DNA from: Micromonospora parathelypteridis
Lineage (GTDB): Bacteria > Actinomycetota > Actinomycetes > Mycobacteriales > Micromonosporaceae
Length of the DNA: 64,000 nt
Direction of reading: 5' to 3'
NCBI RefSeq assembly: GCF_014201145.1
Contig: NZ_JACHDP010000001.1
Coordinates: forward strand, 620,001-684,000
A program made the position numbers and the translations under genes. This document shows positions 17,399 through 25,626 of the stretch, piece by piece. Numbering within the stretch: position 1 is the first letter of the stretch; each line of letters begins with the position of its first letter. Below the pieces are notes generated by a model, which did no database searches, was not told where the DNA came from, and saw only the letters and a program-made list of their open reading frames with translations.

Positions 17399-19126
17399 TC
17401 AGTGTGAGTGGCGCGGCACGGCGCTGCCGCTGCCGCCGACGAGGAAGTCGAGATCGGCACCCTCGTCGGCCTGCAGCACGTGCTCGCTGTAGAGCCGCGT
17501 CCATCCTCGGTCGGCCGCCATCGGTGGTGGCTGCCAGGCGGCGCGGCGTTCTGCGAGTTCCACGTCGTCGACCAGGAGGTCCAGTTGCCGAGCCGGGACG
17601 TCGACTCGGACCAGGTCGCCGGTACGCACCAGTGCGAGCGGGCCGCCCACGGACGCCTCCGGCGCCACGTGCAGGACGCAGGTGCCATATCCGGTGCCGC
17701 TCATGCGGGCGTCGGAGATCCGCACCATGTCCGTGATGCCGTCGGCGAGCAGCCGCCGCGGCATGGGCACGTTACCCACCTCCGGGAAGCCGGGGTAGCC
17801 GCGGGGACCGGCGTTTCGCACCACGATCACCGTGTCGGGGGTGACATCGAGGTCCGGATCGTCGGCTGCGACGACGTAGTCCTCGATCCGGTCGAAGACG
17901 AGCGCCACTCCGGTGTGCTTGAGGAGGTGGGGCGAGGCCGCGGAGACCTTCAATACCGCCCCGGACGGCGCGAGTGACCCGCGCAGCACCACGGTGCCCG
18001 AGCCGGCGGGTTGGAACGGTTCGTCCAGGGCGGCGATGACGTCCCGGTTCCAGCACTGGGCTCCGCTGATGTTGTCGGCCACGCTCCTCCCGCTGACGGT
18101 GACGTGGTCCAGGTGCAGCAGCGAGGCGATCTCCTTCATCACCACCGGAACGCCGCCCGCGTAGGCGAAGTCCTCCATCAGGTACGCCCCGGACGGCATC
18201 AGGTTGACGAGCATGGGCACCTCGGCCGTGAGCGTGTCGAAGTCCTCCAGCGACAGCGGGACGCCGAGGCGTCCGGCAATCGCGAGCAGGTGTACGACCG
18301 CATTGGTGGAGCCACCGATCGCGGCGTTGACTCGGATGGCGTTCTCGAACGCATCCCGGGTCAGCACCGTGGACAACCGTTGGTCCTGTTCGACCATGGT
18401 GACGATCCGGCGGCCGGCGGCCTGCGCGAGCGCGTACCTCCGCGAGTCGACCGCCGGCACGGCGGCCGCCCCCGGCAGTTGCACTCCCAACGCCTCGGTC
18501 ACGCAGGCCATCGTGGACGCGGTACCCATGGTCATGCAGTGACCCCGGCTGCGGGACATGCCGACCTCCGCCTCTGAGCAGTCGGCGGCGGTCATCCGAC
18601 CGGCGCGCATCTCCTCGGTGAAGCGCCAGACGACGGTGCCGGATCCGATGTCCTGGCCACGGAACTTCCCGTTGAGCATCGGGCCGCCGGTGATCATCAG
18701 AGTCGGCAGGTCGACGCTCGCCGCGCCCATCAGCAGGCCGGGAGTGGTCTTGTCACAGCCGGAGAGCAGGATCACCCCGTCGAGCGGGTTGGCTCGGACC
18801 GACTCCTCCAACTCCATCGCCAGCAGGTTGCGGTAGAGCATGGTCGTGGGTCGCATGAGGGGCTCGCCCAGGCTCATCGCGGGGAACTCCAGCGGCAGGC
18901 CACCGCTCTCCCACACGCCCCGCTTCACCGATTCGGCCAGGTCGCGCAGGTGGGCGTTGCAGGGTGTCAGCTCCGACCAGGTGGTGGCGATGCCGATCAC
19001 CGGACGCCCGTCGAAGACGTCGTCAGCGAACCCCTGATTGCGCATCCAGGACCGATGGATGAACCCGTTACGGCCCTCCGCACCAAACCACTGCTCGCTG
19101 CGCAATGGCCGATTCGTCGTCGACAT
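17399..19126 (-). CDS. Sugar-acid (pentonate) dehydratase of the IlvD/Edd family
   Basis: The 575-residue protein matches IlvD/Edd iron-sulfur dehydratases of the pentonate branch (xylonate/arabonate type). Cluster cysteines fall in LLSGCDKTTPG, in TAADCSEAEVGM and in SRGHCMTMGTASTM; the last motif is typical of sugar-acid dehydratases rather than of dihydroxyacid dehydratase. It would convert a pentonate into 2-keto-3-deoxypentonate. The ATG at 19126 has GAGAGG seven bases upstream; a GTG two codons earlier is the alternative. It is the last gene of a three-gene operon with a semialdehyde dehydrogenase and an FAH-family enzyme. Confidence 0.88.
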   Translation of the reverse strand: MSTTNRPLRSEQWFGAEGRNGFIHRSWMRNQGFADDVFDGRPVIGIATTWSELTPCNAHLRDLAESVKRGVWESGGLPLEFPAMSLGEPLMRPTTMLYRNLLAMELEESVRANPLDGVILLSGCDKTTPGLLMGAASVDLPTLMITGGPMLNGKFRGQDIGSGTVVWRFTEEMRAGRMTAADCSEAEVGMSRSRGHCMTMGTASTMACVTEALGVQLPGAAAVPAVDSRRYALAQAAGRRIVTMVEQDQRLSTVLTRDAFENAIRVNAAIGGSTNAVVHLLAIAGRLGVPLSLEDFDTLTAEVPMLVNLMPSGAYLMEDFAYAGGVPVVMKEIASLLHLDHVTVSGRSVADNISGAQCWNRDVIAALDEPFQPAGSGTVVLRGSLAPSGAVLKVSAASPHLLKHTGVALVFDRIEDYVVAADDPDLDVTPDTVIVVRNAGPRGYPGFPEVGNVPMPRRLLADGITDMVRISDARMSGTGYGTCVLHVAPEASVGGPLALVRTGDLVRVDVPARQLDLLVDDVELAERRAAWQPPPMAADRGWTRLYSEHVLQADEGADLDFLVGGSGSAVPRHSH

Positions 19127-19167
19127 CAGCACACCTCTCTGTCATCCGTCCGGCCGCGGGGTGACCG

Positions 19168-20685
19168 TCATGCCACCCCTGGTTCCAATTTCCCGTCAAC
19201 TCTGCGGGGAATGGTGTTGTACTCGTCCCGTAGTTCCTCGGGAAGGATCCAAACCGGCGCGTCCTGCCACGCCAGGGGGCGAAGGAATCGCCGGATCGAC
19301 GTGGCGCCCACCGAGGTGTGCACGGCGTTCGTCGACGGCCAGGGCCCACCGTGGTGCTGGGCCCACGACACGCGGACACCCGTGGGATAGCCGTCGAAGA
19401 CGATGCGACCCGAGCGGGCGGCGAGCACGTCGACCAGCCGGCGTACGACAGCTGCGTCGTCGTCCGGTCCACGGTGGATGGAACCGGTCAGCGACGGTGC
19501 GATGGTCGCCAACACCGCGTCGAGTTCGGCGACGTCGTGATACCGGACCACGACCATGAGCGGGCCGAAGCACTCGTCGGCGATCTCGGTGGTCAGATCC
19601 GGCAGACCGATCTCCAGGAGCATCGGTGCGACGGTGTAACCCGCGCCGGTGTCGACCCGGGGCCGCGCCGAGACATGGGCGCCGGCCCGCTCGAACGCGG
19701 CGGCCCGGTCCTCGTACGCGTCACGGATGCGCTCGTTGAGCAGGACCGTACCGCCGGAGGCGGCGACCCTCCCCCGCAGCGTCTCGACCAGGTGGTCAGC
19801 GCCCGGGTCCGACGGGATGAACGCCAGCCCTGGCTTGGTGCACAGTTGACCGCCCGAGCCGGTGAAGGAGGCGAACAGCCCCTCGGCGATCTGGTCGCCC
19901 CGGTCGGTTGCCGCACCGGGCAGGACGACGATCGGGTTCACGCTGCTCAACTCGGCGTAGAGCGGAATGGGATCAGACCGTTCGCCGATGGCCGCCTGGA
20001 TGGCGCGGGCGGCAGCGACGGAGCCGGTCAGGGCGGCCGCGCGGATCACGGGGTGGCGCACCAGCGAGCGGCCCGCCTCCTCCCCGTACACGGTCGCGAT
20101 CACACCATCGGGCCCGCCCATGTCGCGGATGGCCGACTCGATCGCCTCGGCCGAGGCGTGCGATGTCAGAGGGTGGGACGGGTGGGCCTTCAGGACCGTG
20201 GGACAACCCGCGGCGAGCGCGGCGGCGGTGTCGCCGCCGGCGACCGAGAAGGCGAACGGGAAATTGCTCGCCCCGAAGACCGCGACCGGCCCGAGGGGTA
20301 CGAGCATCCGTCGCAGGTCCGGCCCGCGCCCGAGCGGTGTGTCGTCGGCGTGGTCGATGGCCGCCTCGACGTAACCTCCGTCGCGCAGCACGGCGGCGAA
20401 CATCCGGAACTGGACCGCCGCTCGCGTGAGTTCCCCGTCGAGTCGCGCCTGACTCAGCCCGGTCTCCGCCTCCGCGGCCGCGACCAGGTCCACGCGACGG
20501 GACTCCAGGGACGCCGCGATCGCGTCCATCATGTCGGCTCTGCCGAGTCGCCCCAGGCCGGACAGCCACTGTGCGGCCCCGGCCGCCTGGTCGGCAATCG
20601 CCTCCAGCCGAGACTCGTCCGTCTCGGTGAGATCCGTCGCGCGACGTCGGCCGTCGCGCGGATCGACCGTGCTGACCACGTTCAC
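19168..20685 (-). CDS. Alpha-ketoglutaric semialdehyde dehydrogenase (NADP-type aldehyde dehydrogenase)
   Basis: The 505-residue protein fits the KGSADH type III branch of aldehyde dehydrogenases: FGASNFPFAFSVAGGDTAAA, KAHPSHPLTS, ELSSVNPIVVLPGA with the general-base glutamate, and GSGGQLCTKPGL with the catalytic cysteine. It should oxidise 2,5-dioxopentanoate to 2-oxoglutarate, the last step of non-phosphorylative pentose catabolism. The GTG at 20685 overlaps the stop of the upstream gene by four bases (GTGA) and has GAGGAGAG at good distance, so the longer frame to 20748 is not used. Confidence 0.88.
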   Translation of the reverse strand: MNVVSTVDPRDGRRRATDLTETDESRLEAIADQAAGAAQWLSGLGRLGRADMMDAIAASLESRRVDLVAAAEAETGLSQARLDGELTRAAVQFRMFAAVLRDGGYVEAAIDHADDTPLGRGPDLRRMLVPLGPVAVFGASNFPFAFSVAGGDTAAALAAGCPTVLKAHPSHPLTSHASAEAIESAIRDMGGPDGVIATVYGEEAGRSLVRHPVIRAAALTGSVAAARAIQAAIGERSDPIPLYAELSSVNPIVVLPGAATDRGDQIAEGLFASFTGSGGQLCTKPGLAFIPSDPGADHLVETLRGRVAASGGTVLLNERIRDAYEDRAAAFERAGAHVSARPRVDTGAGYTVAPMLLEIGLPDLTTEIADECFGPLMVVVRYHDVAELDAVLATIAPSLTGSIHRGPDDDAAVVRRLVDVLAARSGRIVFDGYPTGVRVSWAQHHGGPWPSTNAVHTSVGATSIRRFLRPLAWQDAPVWILPEELRDEYNTIPRRVDGKLEPGVA

Positions 20686-21893
20686 AGCAGTTCTCTCCTC
20701 GCCAGATTGCTCATGAGATCGCGGACGCCGAACTGCCAGGGCTCGCACTCCTCGGCGTGCCGCACACGATTGACCAGGGTGCCGAGCGCGGGGCAGCTGA
20801 TCCGTACCACGTCGTCGACCTTGTGGGTGAAGCCCTCACCGACGCGGTCACGGTCCTGAATCGGTGCGAACATCGTGCCGAGCATCAGGGCGGCGCCGTC
20901 GGGATAGTGGTGGTGAGGGCCGATCAGCTGCCGCACCAACGCTTCCGGCTCGCGCGACATCTGGGCCATCTCCGAGACGGCCTCCAGTTGGAAGCCGTCC
21001 ACGCCGCGGACCTCCAGACCCACTTCCAGCTCGCGCACCTGCTCCAGGCCGAACCGCTCGTCGAACAGCCTGATCAACGGACCGAGGGCACACGAGGCGT
21101 TGTTGTCCTTCGCCAGGGGAAGCAGGAGCGCCGAGCGGCCCTCGACATCGCGCAGGTTCACGTCGTTGCCGAGGGTGGCGCCGACGACCCGGCCGCTGGA
21201 CTGGACGATGAGCACGACCTCGGGCTCCGGGTTGTTCCAGGTCGACGCGGCGAGCACGCCGACCGGGACGGCGGTACCGACGGCGGAGAGGATCTGCCCC
21301 TTGGTGAAGATCTCGGCGTCCGGCCCGATCCCCACCTCCAGGTACTGACTCCACATGCCCTCGGCGACCAGCAGATCCTTGAGCTTCTCCGCCTCGGCCG
21401 AGCCCGGAGTCAGGCTGTGCAGGTCGGCACCGATGTCGGCGAGCATCCGGCGCCGGAGGTCCGCCGCGAGCGCCAGATCTCCCCGGGCCCGTTCCTCGAT
21501 GACGCGTTCGATCAACGAGACGGGAAAGGTCACGCCGGCGGCCTTGAGCGCCTGGAGGTCGACCGGGGCGAGCAACCAGGGCCGGTTGTGGTCCCGGTTC
21601 GCGGCACCGGTGTTGGCCAGTATCTCCCCGAACCCGCCCACCCGCGGCCCGTCGAGCCCGGCCACCGTCGCGGCCGGATCGGTCAGCTCGCAGATGTCCC
21701 GGACGGTCGGGAACCGGTGACTGAGGTCGATGACCTCGCCGCCTCGAACGGCCACGGGTGCGGGGCCGTCGACGGACGGGTCCCAGATCCGGCCGATCAG
21801 GACGCTGTGGTCGGCGTCGTCCGGCAGTGCCTCGGCACCGGTCCCGAACCAGTGCGCATCGGCGGCCAACCCACGGGGCTGTGGCACCGTCAT
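20682..21893 (-). CDS. FAH-family 2-keto-3-deoxypentonate dehydratase
   Basis: The 403-residue protein matches the fumarylacetoacetate hydrolase family variant found in Weimberg clusters (XylX-like). The metal-binding pattern appears as VGIGPDAEIFTKGQ and PEPEVVLIVQSSGRVVGATL, followed by GNDVNLRDVEGRSALLLPLAK. The expected reaction is dehydration of 2-keto-3-deoxypentonate to 2,5-dioxopentanoate, feeding the next enzyme. It is the first gene of the operon and is divergent from the IclR regulator across an operator-rich spacer. An acylpyruvate-hydrolase role is less likely, given the operon partners. Confidence 0.82.
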   Translation of the reverse strand: MTVPQPRGLAADAHWFGTGAEALPDDADHSVLIGRIWDPSVDGPAPVAVRGGEVIDLSHRFPTVRDICELTDPAATVAGLDGPRVGGFGEILANTGAANRDHNRPWLLAPVDLQALKAAGVTFPVSLIERVIEERARGDLALAADLRRRMLADIGADLHSLTPGSAEAEKLKDLLVAEGMWSQYLEVGIGPDAEIFTKGQILSAVGTAVPVGVLAASTWNNPEPEVVLIVQSSGRVVGATLGNDVNLRDVEGRSALLLPLAKDNNASCALGPLIRLFDERFGLEQVRELEVGLEVRGVDGFQLEAVSEMAQMSREPEALVRQLIGPHHHYPDGAALMLGTMFAPIQDRDRVGEGFTHKVDDVVRISCPALGTLVNRVRHAEECEPWQFGVRDLMSNLARRELL

Positions 21894-21991
21894 GAGCCGC
21901 TCTCCAGGTTCAAGAAGGACCGCTCGTCCCGGGGACGGAGGTCGTAGGCGACGTCCCGGAACTGTTATGCCTCAGAGCCCTCCGGATGAGA

Positions 21992-22070
21992 TTGCAACGA
22001 TCGTAGCGCCATGTGCAACGGTGTCAAGTGGTGGTTGCACATAGCATCAACTACATTGCACATACTGCAA
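21992..22070. promoter_or_regulatory. IclR operator array between the pentonate operon and iclR
   Basis: The spacer carries five TTGCA/TGCAA half-sites. TTGCAAC is at 21992-21998. TGTGCAAC (22012-22019) and GTTGCACA (22034-22041) form an 8-bp inverted repeat with a 14-base spacer. TTGCA-CATAC-TGCAA is a perfect palindrome at 22056-22070. IclR proteins bind such palindromes, often as paired dimers, so this array probably controls both directions. Confidence 0.65.
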
Positions 22071-22111
22071 CGGATGCGATGGTCCTCCGTCGCGCGAGGG
22101 GAGACACCGCC

Positions 22112-22921
22112 TTGGCGCAATCGATTCGTCGCGCGATCGACCTCATCCGTCGATCGGCGGAGCACCCCCTGTCGCTCACGGAGGCGGCAGAGGTGCTCGG
22201 CGTCCACAAGTCCACGGCCCTGCGGATCCTGCAGACGCTGGAATCCGCGCGCTTCGTGCGCCGGACCGGCGCCGGCACCTATGTGCTCGGCAGCGGGGTG
22301 ATCGAGCTGTCCGAGCTTGCGCTCGGATCGATGGACCTACGCCAGTTCGCAGCCGCTCACCTGCGCGCGCTGCAACGCGAGACCAGCCACACCGTGCACC
22401 TGGCGCAACTGACCGGCGATGAGATCATCTACATCGACAAAGTGGACAGTCCAGCGTTCGACGCCGTGAAGCTGCCGTCCCGGGTGGGGCGCGCGGTGTC
22501 GATCTACGCGAGCGCCGTCGGCAAGACGATCCTGGCCTATCTACCTCCGGAGGAACGCGGCCGCCTCCTCTCCCACGTCGTCTTCGAGAGATTCACCAGC
22601 ACCACCTTCGCCGACCACGACTCACTCGAAGCCGAACTCGCCCGTATCCGCAAGAACGGCTGGGCCACCGACGACGGCGAGCATGACGCCTACGTCATGT
22701 GCGTAGCGGCGCCGATCAGAGATTCGCGAGGGCTGGTCGTCGCCGCCGCCTCGATTACGGCGATCGAGGTCATCGCAAGCCTCGACAAACTGAAGAGCAG
22801 CCTTCCGCTCCTGTTGGAGACCGCAGACCGGATCTCGTACGAACTCGGCTACACACCCTCGTCCGCGAGTCCGGACCACTCAGACCACGACGAGACCCCG
22901 GCCAACGATCGAGTCGACTGA
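22112..22921 (+). CDS. IclR-family transcriptional regulator of the pentonate operon
   Basis: The protein (269 residues from the TTG at 22112) has an N-terminal winged helix, SLTEAAEVLGVHKSTALRILQTLES (residues about 20-45), and the C-terminal IclR effector domain with HLAQLTGDEIIYIDKVDSP, SAVGKTILAYLPPEER and VAAPIRDSRGLVVAAASIT. The TTG is preceded by GAGGGGAG at ideal spacing and gives the family-like N-terminus AQSIRRAIDLI; an ATG at 22079 is the alternative but lies only nine bases from the palindrome. It probably represses the divergent operon until a pentonate or keto-acid ligand binds. Confidence 0.88.
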   Translation: MAQSIRRAIDLIRRSAEHPLSLTEAAEVLGVHKSTALRILQTLESARFVRRTGAGTYVLGSGVIELSELALGSMDLRQFAAAHLRALQRETSHTVHLAQLTGDEIIYIDKVDSPAFDAVKLPSRVGRAVSIYASAVGKTILAYLPPEERGRLLSHVVFERFTSTTFADHDSLEAELARIRKNGWATDDGEHDAYVMCVAAPIRDSRGLVVAAASITAIEVIASLDKLKSSLPLLLETADRISYELGYTPSSASPDHSDHDETPANDRVD

Positions 22922-22932
22922 GGGCCTGCCCC

Positions 22933-23496
22933 CTACTGCTGCCCGGGTGCCACGGGCGCGGTCCAGTACCACGTTTCGAGCAGCTTCGGCTGCCCTAGCC
23001 CGTTCACCCTCCCGACGAGGGCGTCGTCGCCACGGACGTATCCGGCGGACTGGGCGACGCCCTGCGAGGGCACGTTGCCCTGCACGATGCCGAGCCGCAG
23101 CCGGGAGAAGCCGAGCTTGTCGTGGCAGAACGCCGTCATCAGCCGCAGAGACCGCGACGCCAGACCCCGGCCGCGGTGTGCCGGGCCGATGGCATACCCC
23201 AACACCCCACTCGCCACATGGAGCGCGACGAGGCCGAGCGGCTCACCGCCGTCGCGCGTCACGGCCAGATCGATGATGCCCTGTGCGCGGCGCCGCCGAA
23301 TTCTGACCAGAAAGGCGTCCGCGTCGAACGGAGAGGGAATGTCGGTGTTCGCGGCCATGTCATCCGCGTCGAACAACTGCCGCATGAACGGTGTATCGGA
23401 GTCAGCCCATTCCCGCAGCACCACCCCCTCCGCTGTCAGGACGAGAGGAGAGCCGGTCGGATCGACCGCTGGCACATCTGTAGATTCACACCCCAC
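22933..23496 (-). CDS. GNAT-family N-acetyltransferase (RimJ/RimL-like)
   Basis: The 187-residue protein shows the GNAT order: an N-terminal strand LTAEGVVLREWADSDTPF, a middle LGLVALHV..GVLGYAIGPAHRGRGLAS with the acetyl-CoA Q/RxxGxG/A loop, and LRLGIVQGNVPSQGVAQSAGY as the C-terminal acceptor-side motif. It resembles ribosomal-protein acetyltransferases of the RimJ/RimL group, but the substrate is unknown. It ends 11 bases from the convergent iclR gene. Confidence 0.85.
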   Translation of the reverse strand: MGCESTDVPAVDPTGSPLVLTAEGVVLREWADSDTPFMRQLFDADDMAANTDIPSPFDADAFLVRIRRRRAQGIIDLAVTRDGGEPLGLVALHVASGVLGYAIGPAHRGRGLASRSLRLMTAFCHDKLGFSRLRLGIVQGNVPSQGVAQSAGYVRGDDALVGRVNGLGQPKLLETWYWTAPVAPGQQ

Positions 23497-23529
23497 ACAA
23501 CATCTTTACACGGGCGTTGCGACATTCTT

Positions 23530-23578
23530 CATCGGGGCACATTTATCGAAGACTTCAATTGAATTTCCGACCCCGATG
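23530..23578. repeat. AT-rich inverted repeat upstream of the GNAT gene
   Basis: CATCGGGG (23530-23537) and CCCCGATG (23571-23578) form an 8-bp inverted repeat around an unusually AT-rich 33-base core with the palindrome TTCAATTGAA (23554-23563). It lies between the VOC gene end and the GNAT start. It could be a regulator site, or a hairpin ending transcription of the VOC gene. Confidence 0.35.
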
Positions 23579-23610
23579 TCTATTTCTGGATAGCTGGCAG
23601 CGCGGTCCGA

Positions 23611-23994
23611 TCAAGCGACGCAGAACTCGTTGCCCTCAGGGTCCTGCATGACAACGTGACCGAGGACGTCGCCGTACCACTCCTCGCGGACCACTGTCGC
23701 GCCGGCGGCAGTCAGCTCGGGCACCCGCTGTCGGATCAGTCGAGCCCGCTCGGCCATGTCCCACGGACCTGGGCCGGCGACCCGGATATCGATGTGCACC
23801 CGATTCTTGGCGGACTTACCCTCGGGCACCCTCAGGAAAGCGATAGCCGGGCCTCGGCCATCAGGGTCGATGATGGACGCGTTGTCTGGCTCGTCGAAGC
23901 CGGGCTCCTGGACGTAGCCCAGCGCCAACGCCCAGAAGCCAGCGATCCGCTGAGGATCGTCGGCATCGAACCCCACGGTCCAGAAGGTCGCCAT
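23611..23994 (-). CDS. VOC-superfamily (glyoxalase-like) protein
   Basis: The 127-residue protein matches the single-domain glyoxalase-like VOC family: FDADDPQRIAGFWALALGY, NRVHIDIRV with a metal-ligand histidine, and a C-terminal VMQDPEGNEFCV with the acidic ligand position. Functions in this family range from lyases to binding proteins, and none can be assigned here. On the minus strand TACGTT lies six bases before the ATG, fitting a leaderless transcript. Confidence 0.85.
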   Translation of the reverse strand: MATFWTVGFDADDPQRIAGFWALALGYVQEPGFDEPDNASIIDPDGRGPAIAFLRVPEGKSAKNRVHIDIRVAGPGPWDMAERARLIRQRVPELTAAGATVVREEWYGDVLGHVVMQDPEGNEFCVA

Positions 23995-24020
23995 GGCACC
24001 AACGTACGCGCAGACGGGAC

Positions 24021-24632
24021 TCAGCCGGCCGACGACCGGTGGCCACCGTGGCTCGCGACCAACGCGTCTGCCACGATTTCGGCGTCAGCCACCGCGACGT
24101 CCGCCGGGTACTCCGGCAGCAGGTCGTCCCAGATGACCAGCCACGACCCGTACAGCTGGGTCTGCCCCTCGGGCCGAGCGAAGAACCACACGTGCAGGTG
24201 CGCGCCACCATCTCCGACTCGGTAGACGTGGGCCCGCGAGACGTGCGGCAACGCCTGGATGTGGCGGACGATGCGAGTGCTCAACAACCCCAGCTCGGCG
24301 GCCAGTTCGTCAGGTAGATCCGCCATGTCGTAGTGGTCACGCGGATACAGCATGAGCACCAGAGGAACGCCCACTCCCGAGATCCGGGCCAGCCGCCAGT
24401 GGTCGTTGAACCAGATCCCTTCGTCCCGGTCGCGGCAGGCGTCACAGTCCGACGGATCCTCACCGTGGCGCGCAGGCTCCGGAAGGACCGGCGGACGCAA
24501 CGGCGCGACGCGCAGTCCGGCTGGATCGAACGGACTGATGTCCCATCCGGTCATGCGCGCCAACGGCAGTCTGCGCTCGCCGTCCGCGGCGGCGACTGCA
24601 TGGTCATAGAACTCGTCCGGTCGCAAAGCCAT
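24021..24632 (-). CDS. HIT-like protein with an altered histidine triad
   Basis: The 203-residue protein has two features of HIT hydrolases/transferases: a CxxC-type pair in SDCDACRDRDEG near residue 65 and a C-terminal GGAHLHVWFFARP near residue 155. The canonical triad is HxHxH; here the third histidine position is tryptophan (HLHVW). The central region PLVLMLYPRDHYDMADLP resembles the HIT strand before the triad. A -10-like TAGTCT on the minus strand (24640-24645) lies seven bases before the start. It may hydrolyse nucleotide conjugates, but the changed triad leaves activity uncertain. Confidence 0.65.
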   Translation of the reverse strand: MALRPDEFYDHAVAAADGERRLPLARMTGWDISPFDPAGLRVAPLRPPVLPEPARHGEDPSDCDACRDRDEGIWFNDHWRLARISGVGVPLVLMLYPRDHYDMADLPDELAAELGLLSTRIVRHIQALPHVSRAHVYRVGDGGAHLHVWFFARPEGQTQLYGSWLVIWDDLLPEYPADVAVADAEIVADALVASHGGHRSSAG

Positions 24633-24726
24633 GCGGCGAAGACTAGTCCGACAAGAATCTGGCCGGTAAAGCAGTTCCCGGCCGTAAGGGAGTGGGTCCC
24701 ACCCTCAACTGCCGACGGGCCGCGGC

Positions 24727-25272
24727 TCAGCCGCAGGCAATCTCCGCCCCGGCCTCGTCCTCGGTGGGCCGCTTCAACACCTGAATCTCGTCCACCCCGG
24801 CCAGGTCTCGGACAGGTACCAGGACAGCGCAGTCGAACACCCGGCCCTTCGTCCTGAGCCGGAACGACTCAGGCATCGCTTCCAGCGAGCCTGCCTCGAG
24901 CAGATCGGGACGGTCCTTGAAGAGCTTCCGGTAGTTCTCCCACGCCTGTTCCCGGCTCTCGAACTTGCGCTCCACCGGCTCCAGGGCGTCGAGCGCCGAC
25001 TCGACAGCGGCCTTCTGCTCGGGGGTCGCGTCCCGCTCCAGGAAGACGTTGACGGCGTACTCGTGCGGCTGGGGCCGTGTCACGGCAAGGGTTACCGCCG
25101 TCGCGGCGAGCGCGCCGACGATTGCCGCCACCCCGCCCACGATCACCAGCGGAATCCACTGCCTCTTGCGGGGAGCGGGCGGCTCAGGCACGGCGGGCGA
25201 CGTGGACGTCGCGGGCGGGCTCTCCGCAGGGAGCGGCTCAGGCAGGGACGAAAAGGAGTGCGGCTCTGACAC
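24727..25272 (-). CDS. Single-pass membrane protein with an FtsX-like extracellular domain
   Basis: The 181-residue product starts at a GTG. A proline-rich cytoplasmic tail is followed by one membrane helix (WIPLVIVGGVAAIVGALAA, residues about 40-65), then an outer domain like the extracellular loop of cell-division FtsX: VNVFLERDATPEQKAAVESAL, FESREQAWENYRKLFKDRPDLLE and MPESFRLRTKG. In FtsEX that domain docks murein hydrolases. Here the rest of the FtsX permease is absent and no FtsE is adjacent. A role in binding a peptidoglycan enzyme is plausible but unproven. Confidence 0.75.
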   Translation of the reverse strand: MSEPHSFSSLPEPLPAESPPATSTSPAVPEPPAPRKRQWIPLVIVGGVAAIVGALAATAVTLAVTRPQPHEYAVNVFLERDATPEQKAAVESALDALEPVERKFESREQAWENYRKLFKDRPDLLEAGSLEAMPESFRLRTKGRVFDCAVLVPVRDLAGVDEIQVLKRPTEDEAGAEIACG

Positions 25273-25328
25273 GGCGCACAGTAAAGCAGCACCTGCGGTT
25301 CCGCGTGGTGCCCTCGACCGTGTGGTCC

Positions 25329-25556
25329 TCAGCGCTGGCCGCGTGGCGCAGACGCCACCTGCTCCCCTCGGCCGCCGCCACCCGAGCGCTTGAGCAGCAC
25401 CGCCCCACCCGCGACGAAGGCGATACTGAGCACCACCCCGACGAGATTGCCCTCGGGCAGGCTGCCGAAGAACATCAGAATGCCCACGATGATTGCCACT
25501 CCGCCGAGGAGTCGCATGACGTAGCCGCCGACGGACTTGACTCGTTCATTCGCCAT
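25329..25556 (-). CDS. Small two-helix membrane protein
   Basis: From the ATG at 25556 (MANERVKSVGG) the product has 75 residues. It contains two hydrophobic helices (YVMRLLGGVAIIVGILMFFG and LVGVVLSIAFVAGGAVLL) and a glycine/arginine-rich tail. The frame extends to 25619 but the extra residues do not look like a membrane protein start. No family is recognised. Confidence 0.55.
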   Translation of the reverse strand: MANERVKSVGGYVMRLLGGVAIIVGILMFFGSLPEGNLVGVVLSIAFVAGGAVLLKRSGGGGRGEQVASAPRGQR

Positions 25557-25626
25557 GGTCTTTCTTGTGCCCGACGCCCGCGCACCCCAAACGACGTCGG
25601 CCGCGGCCTGCCGGAGCATCTCGGCG

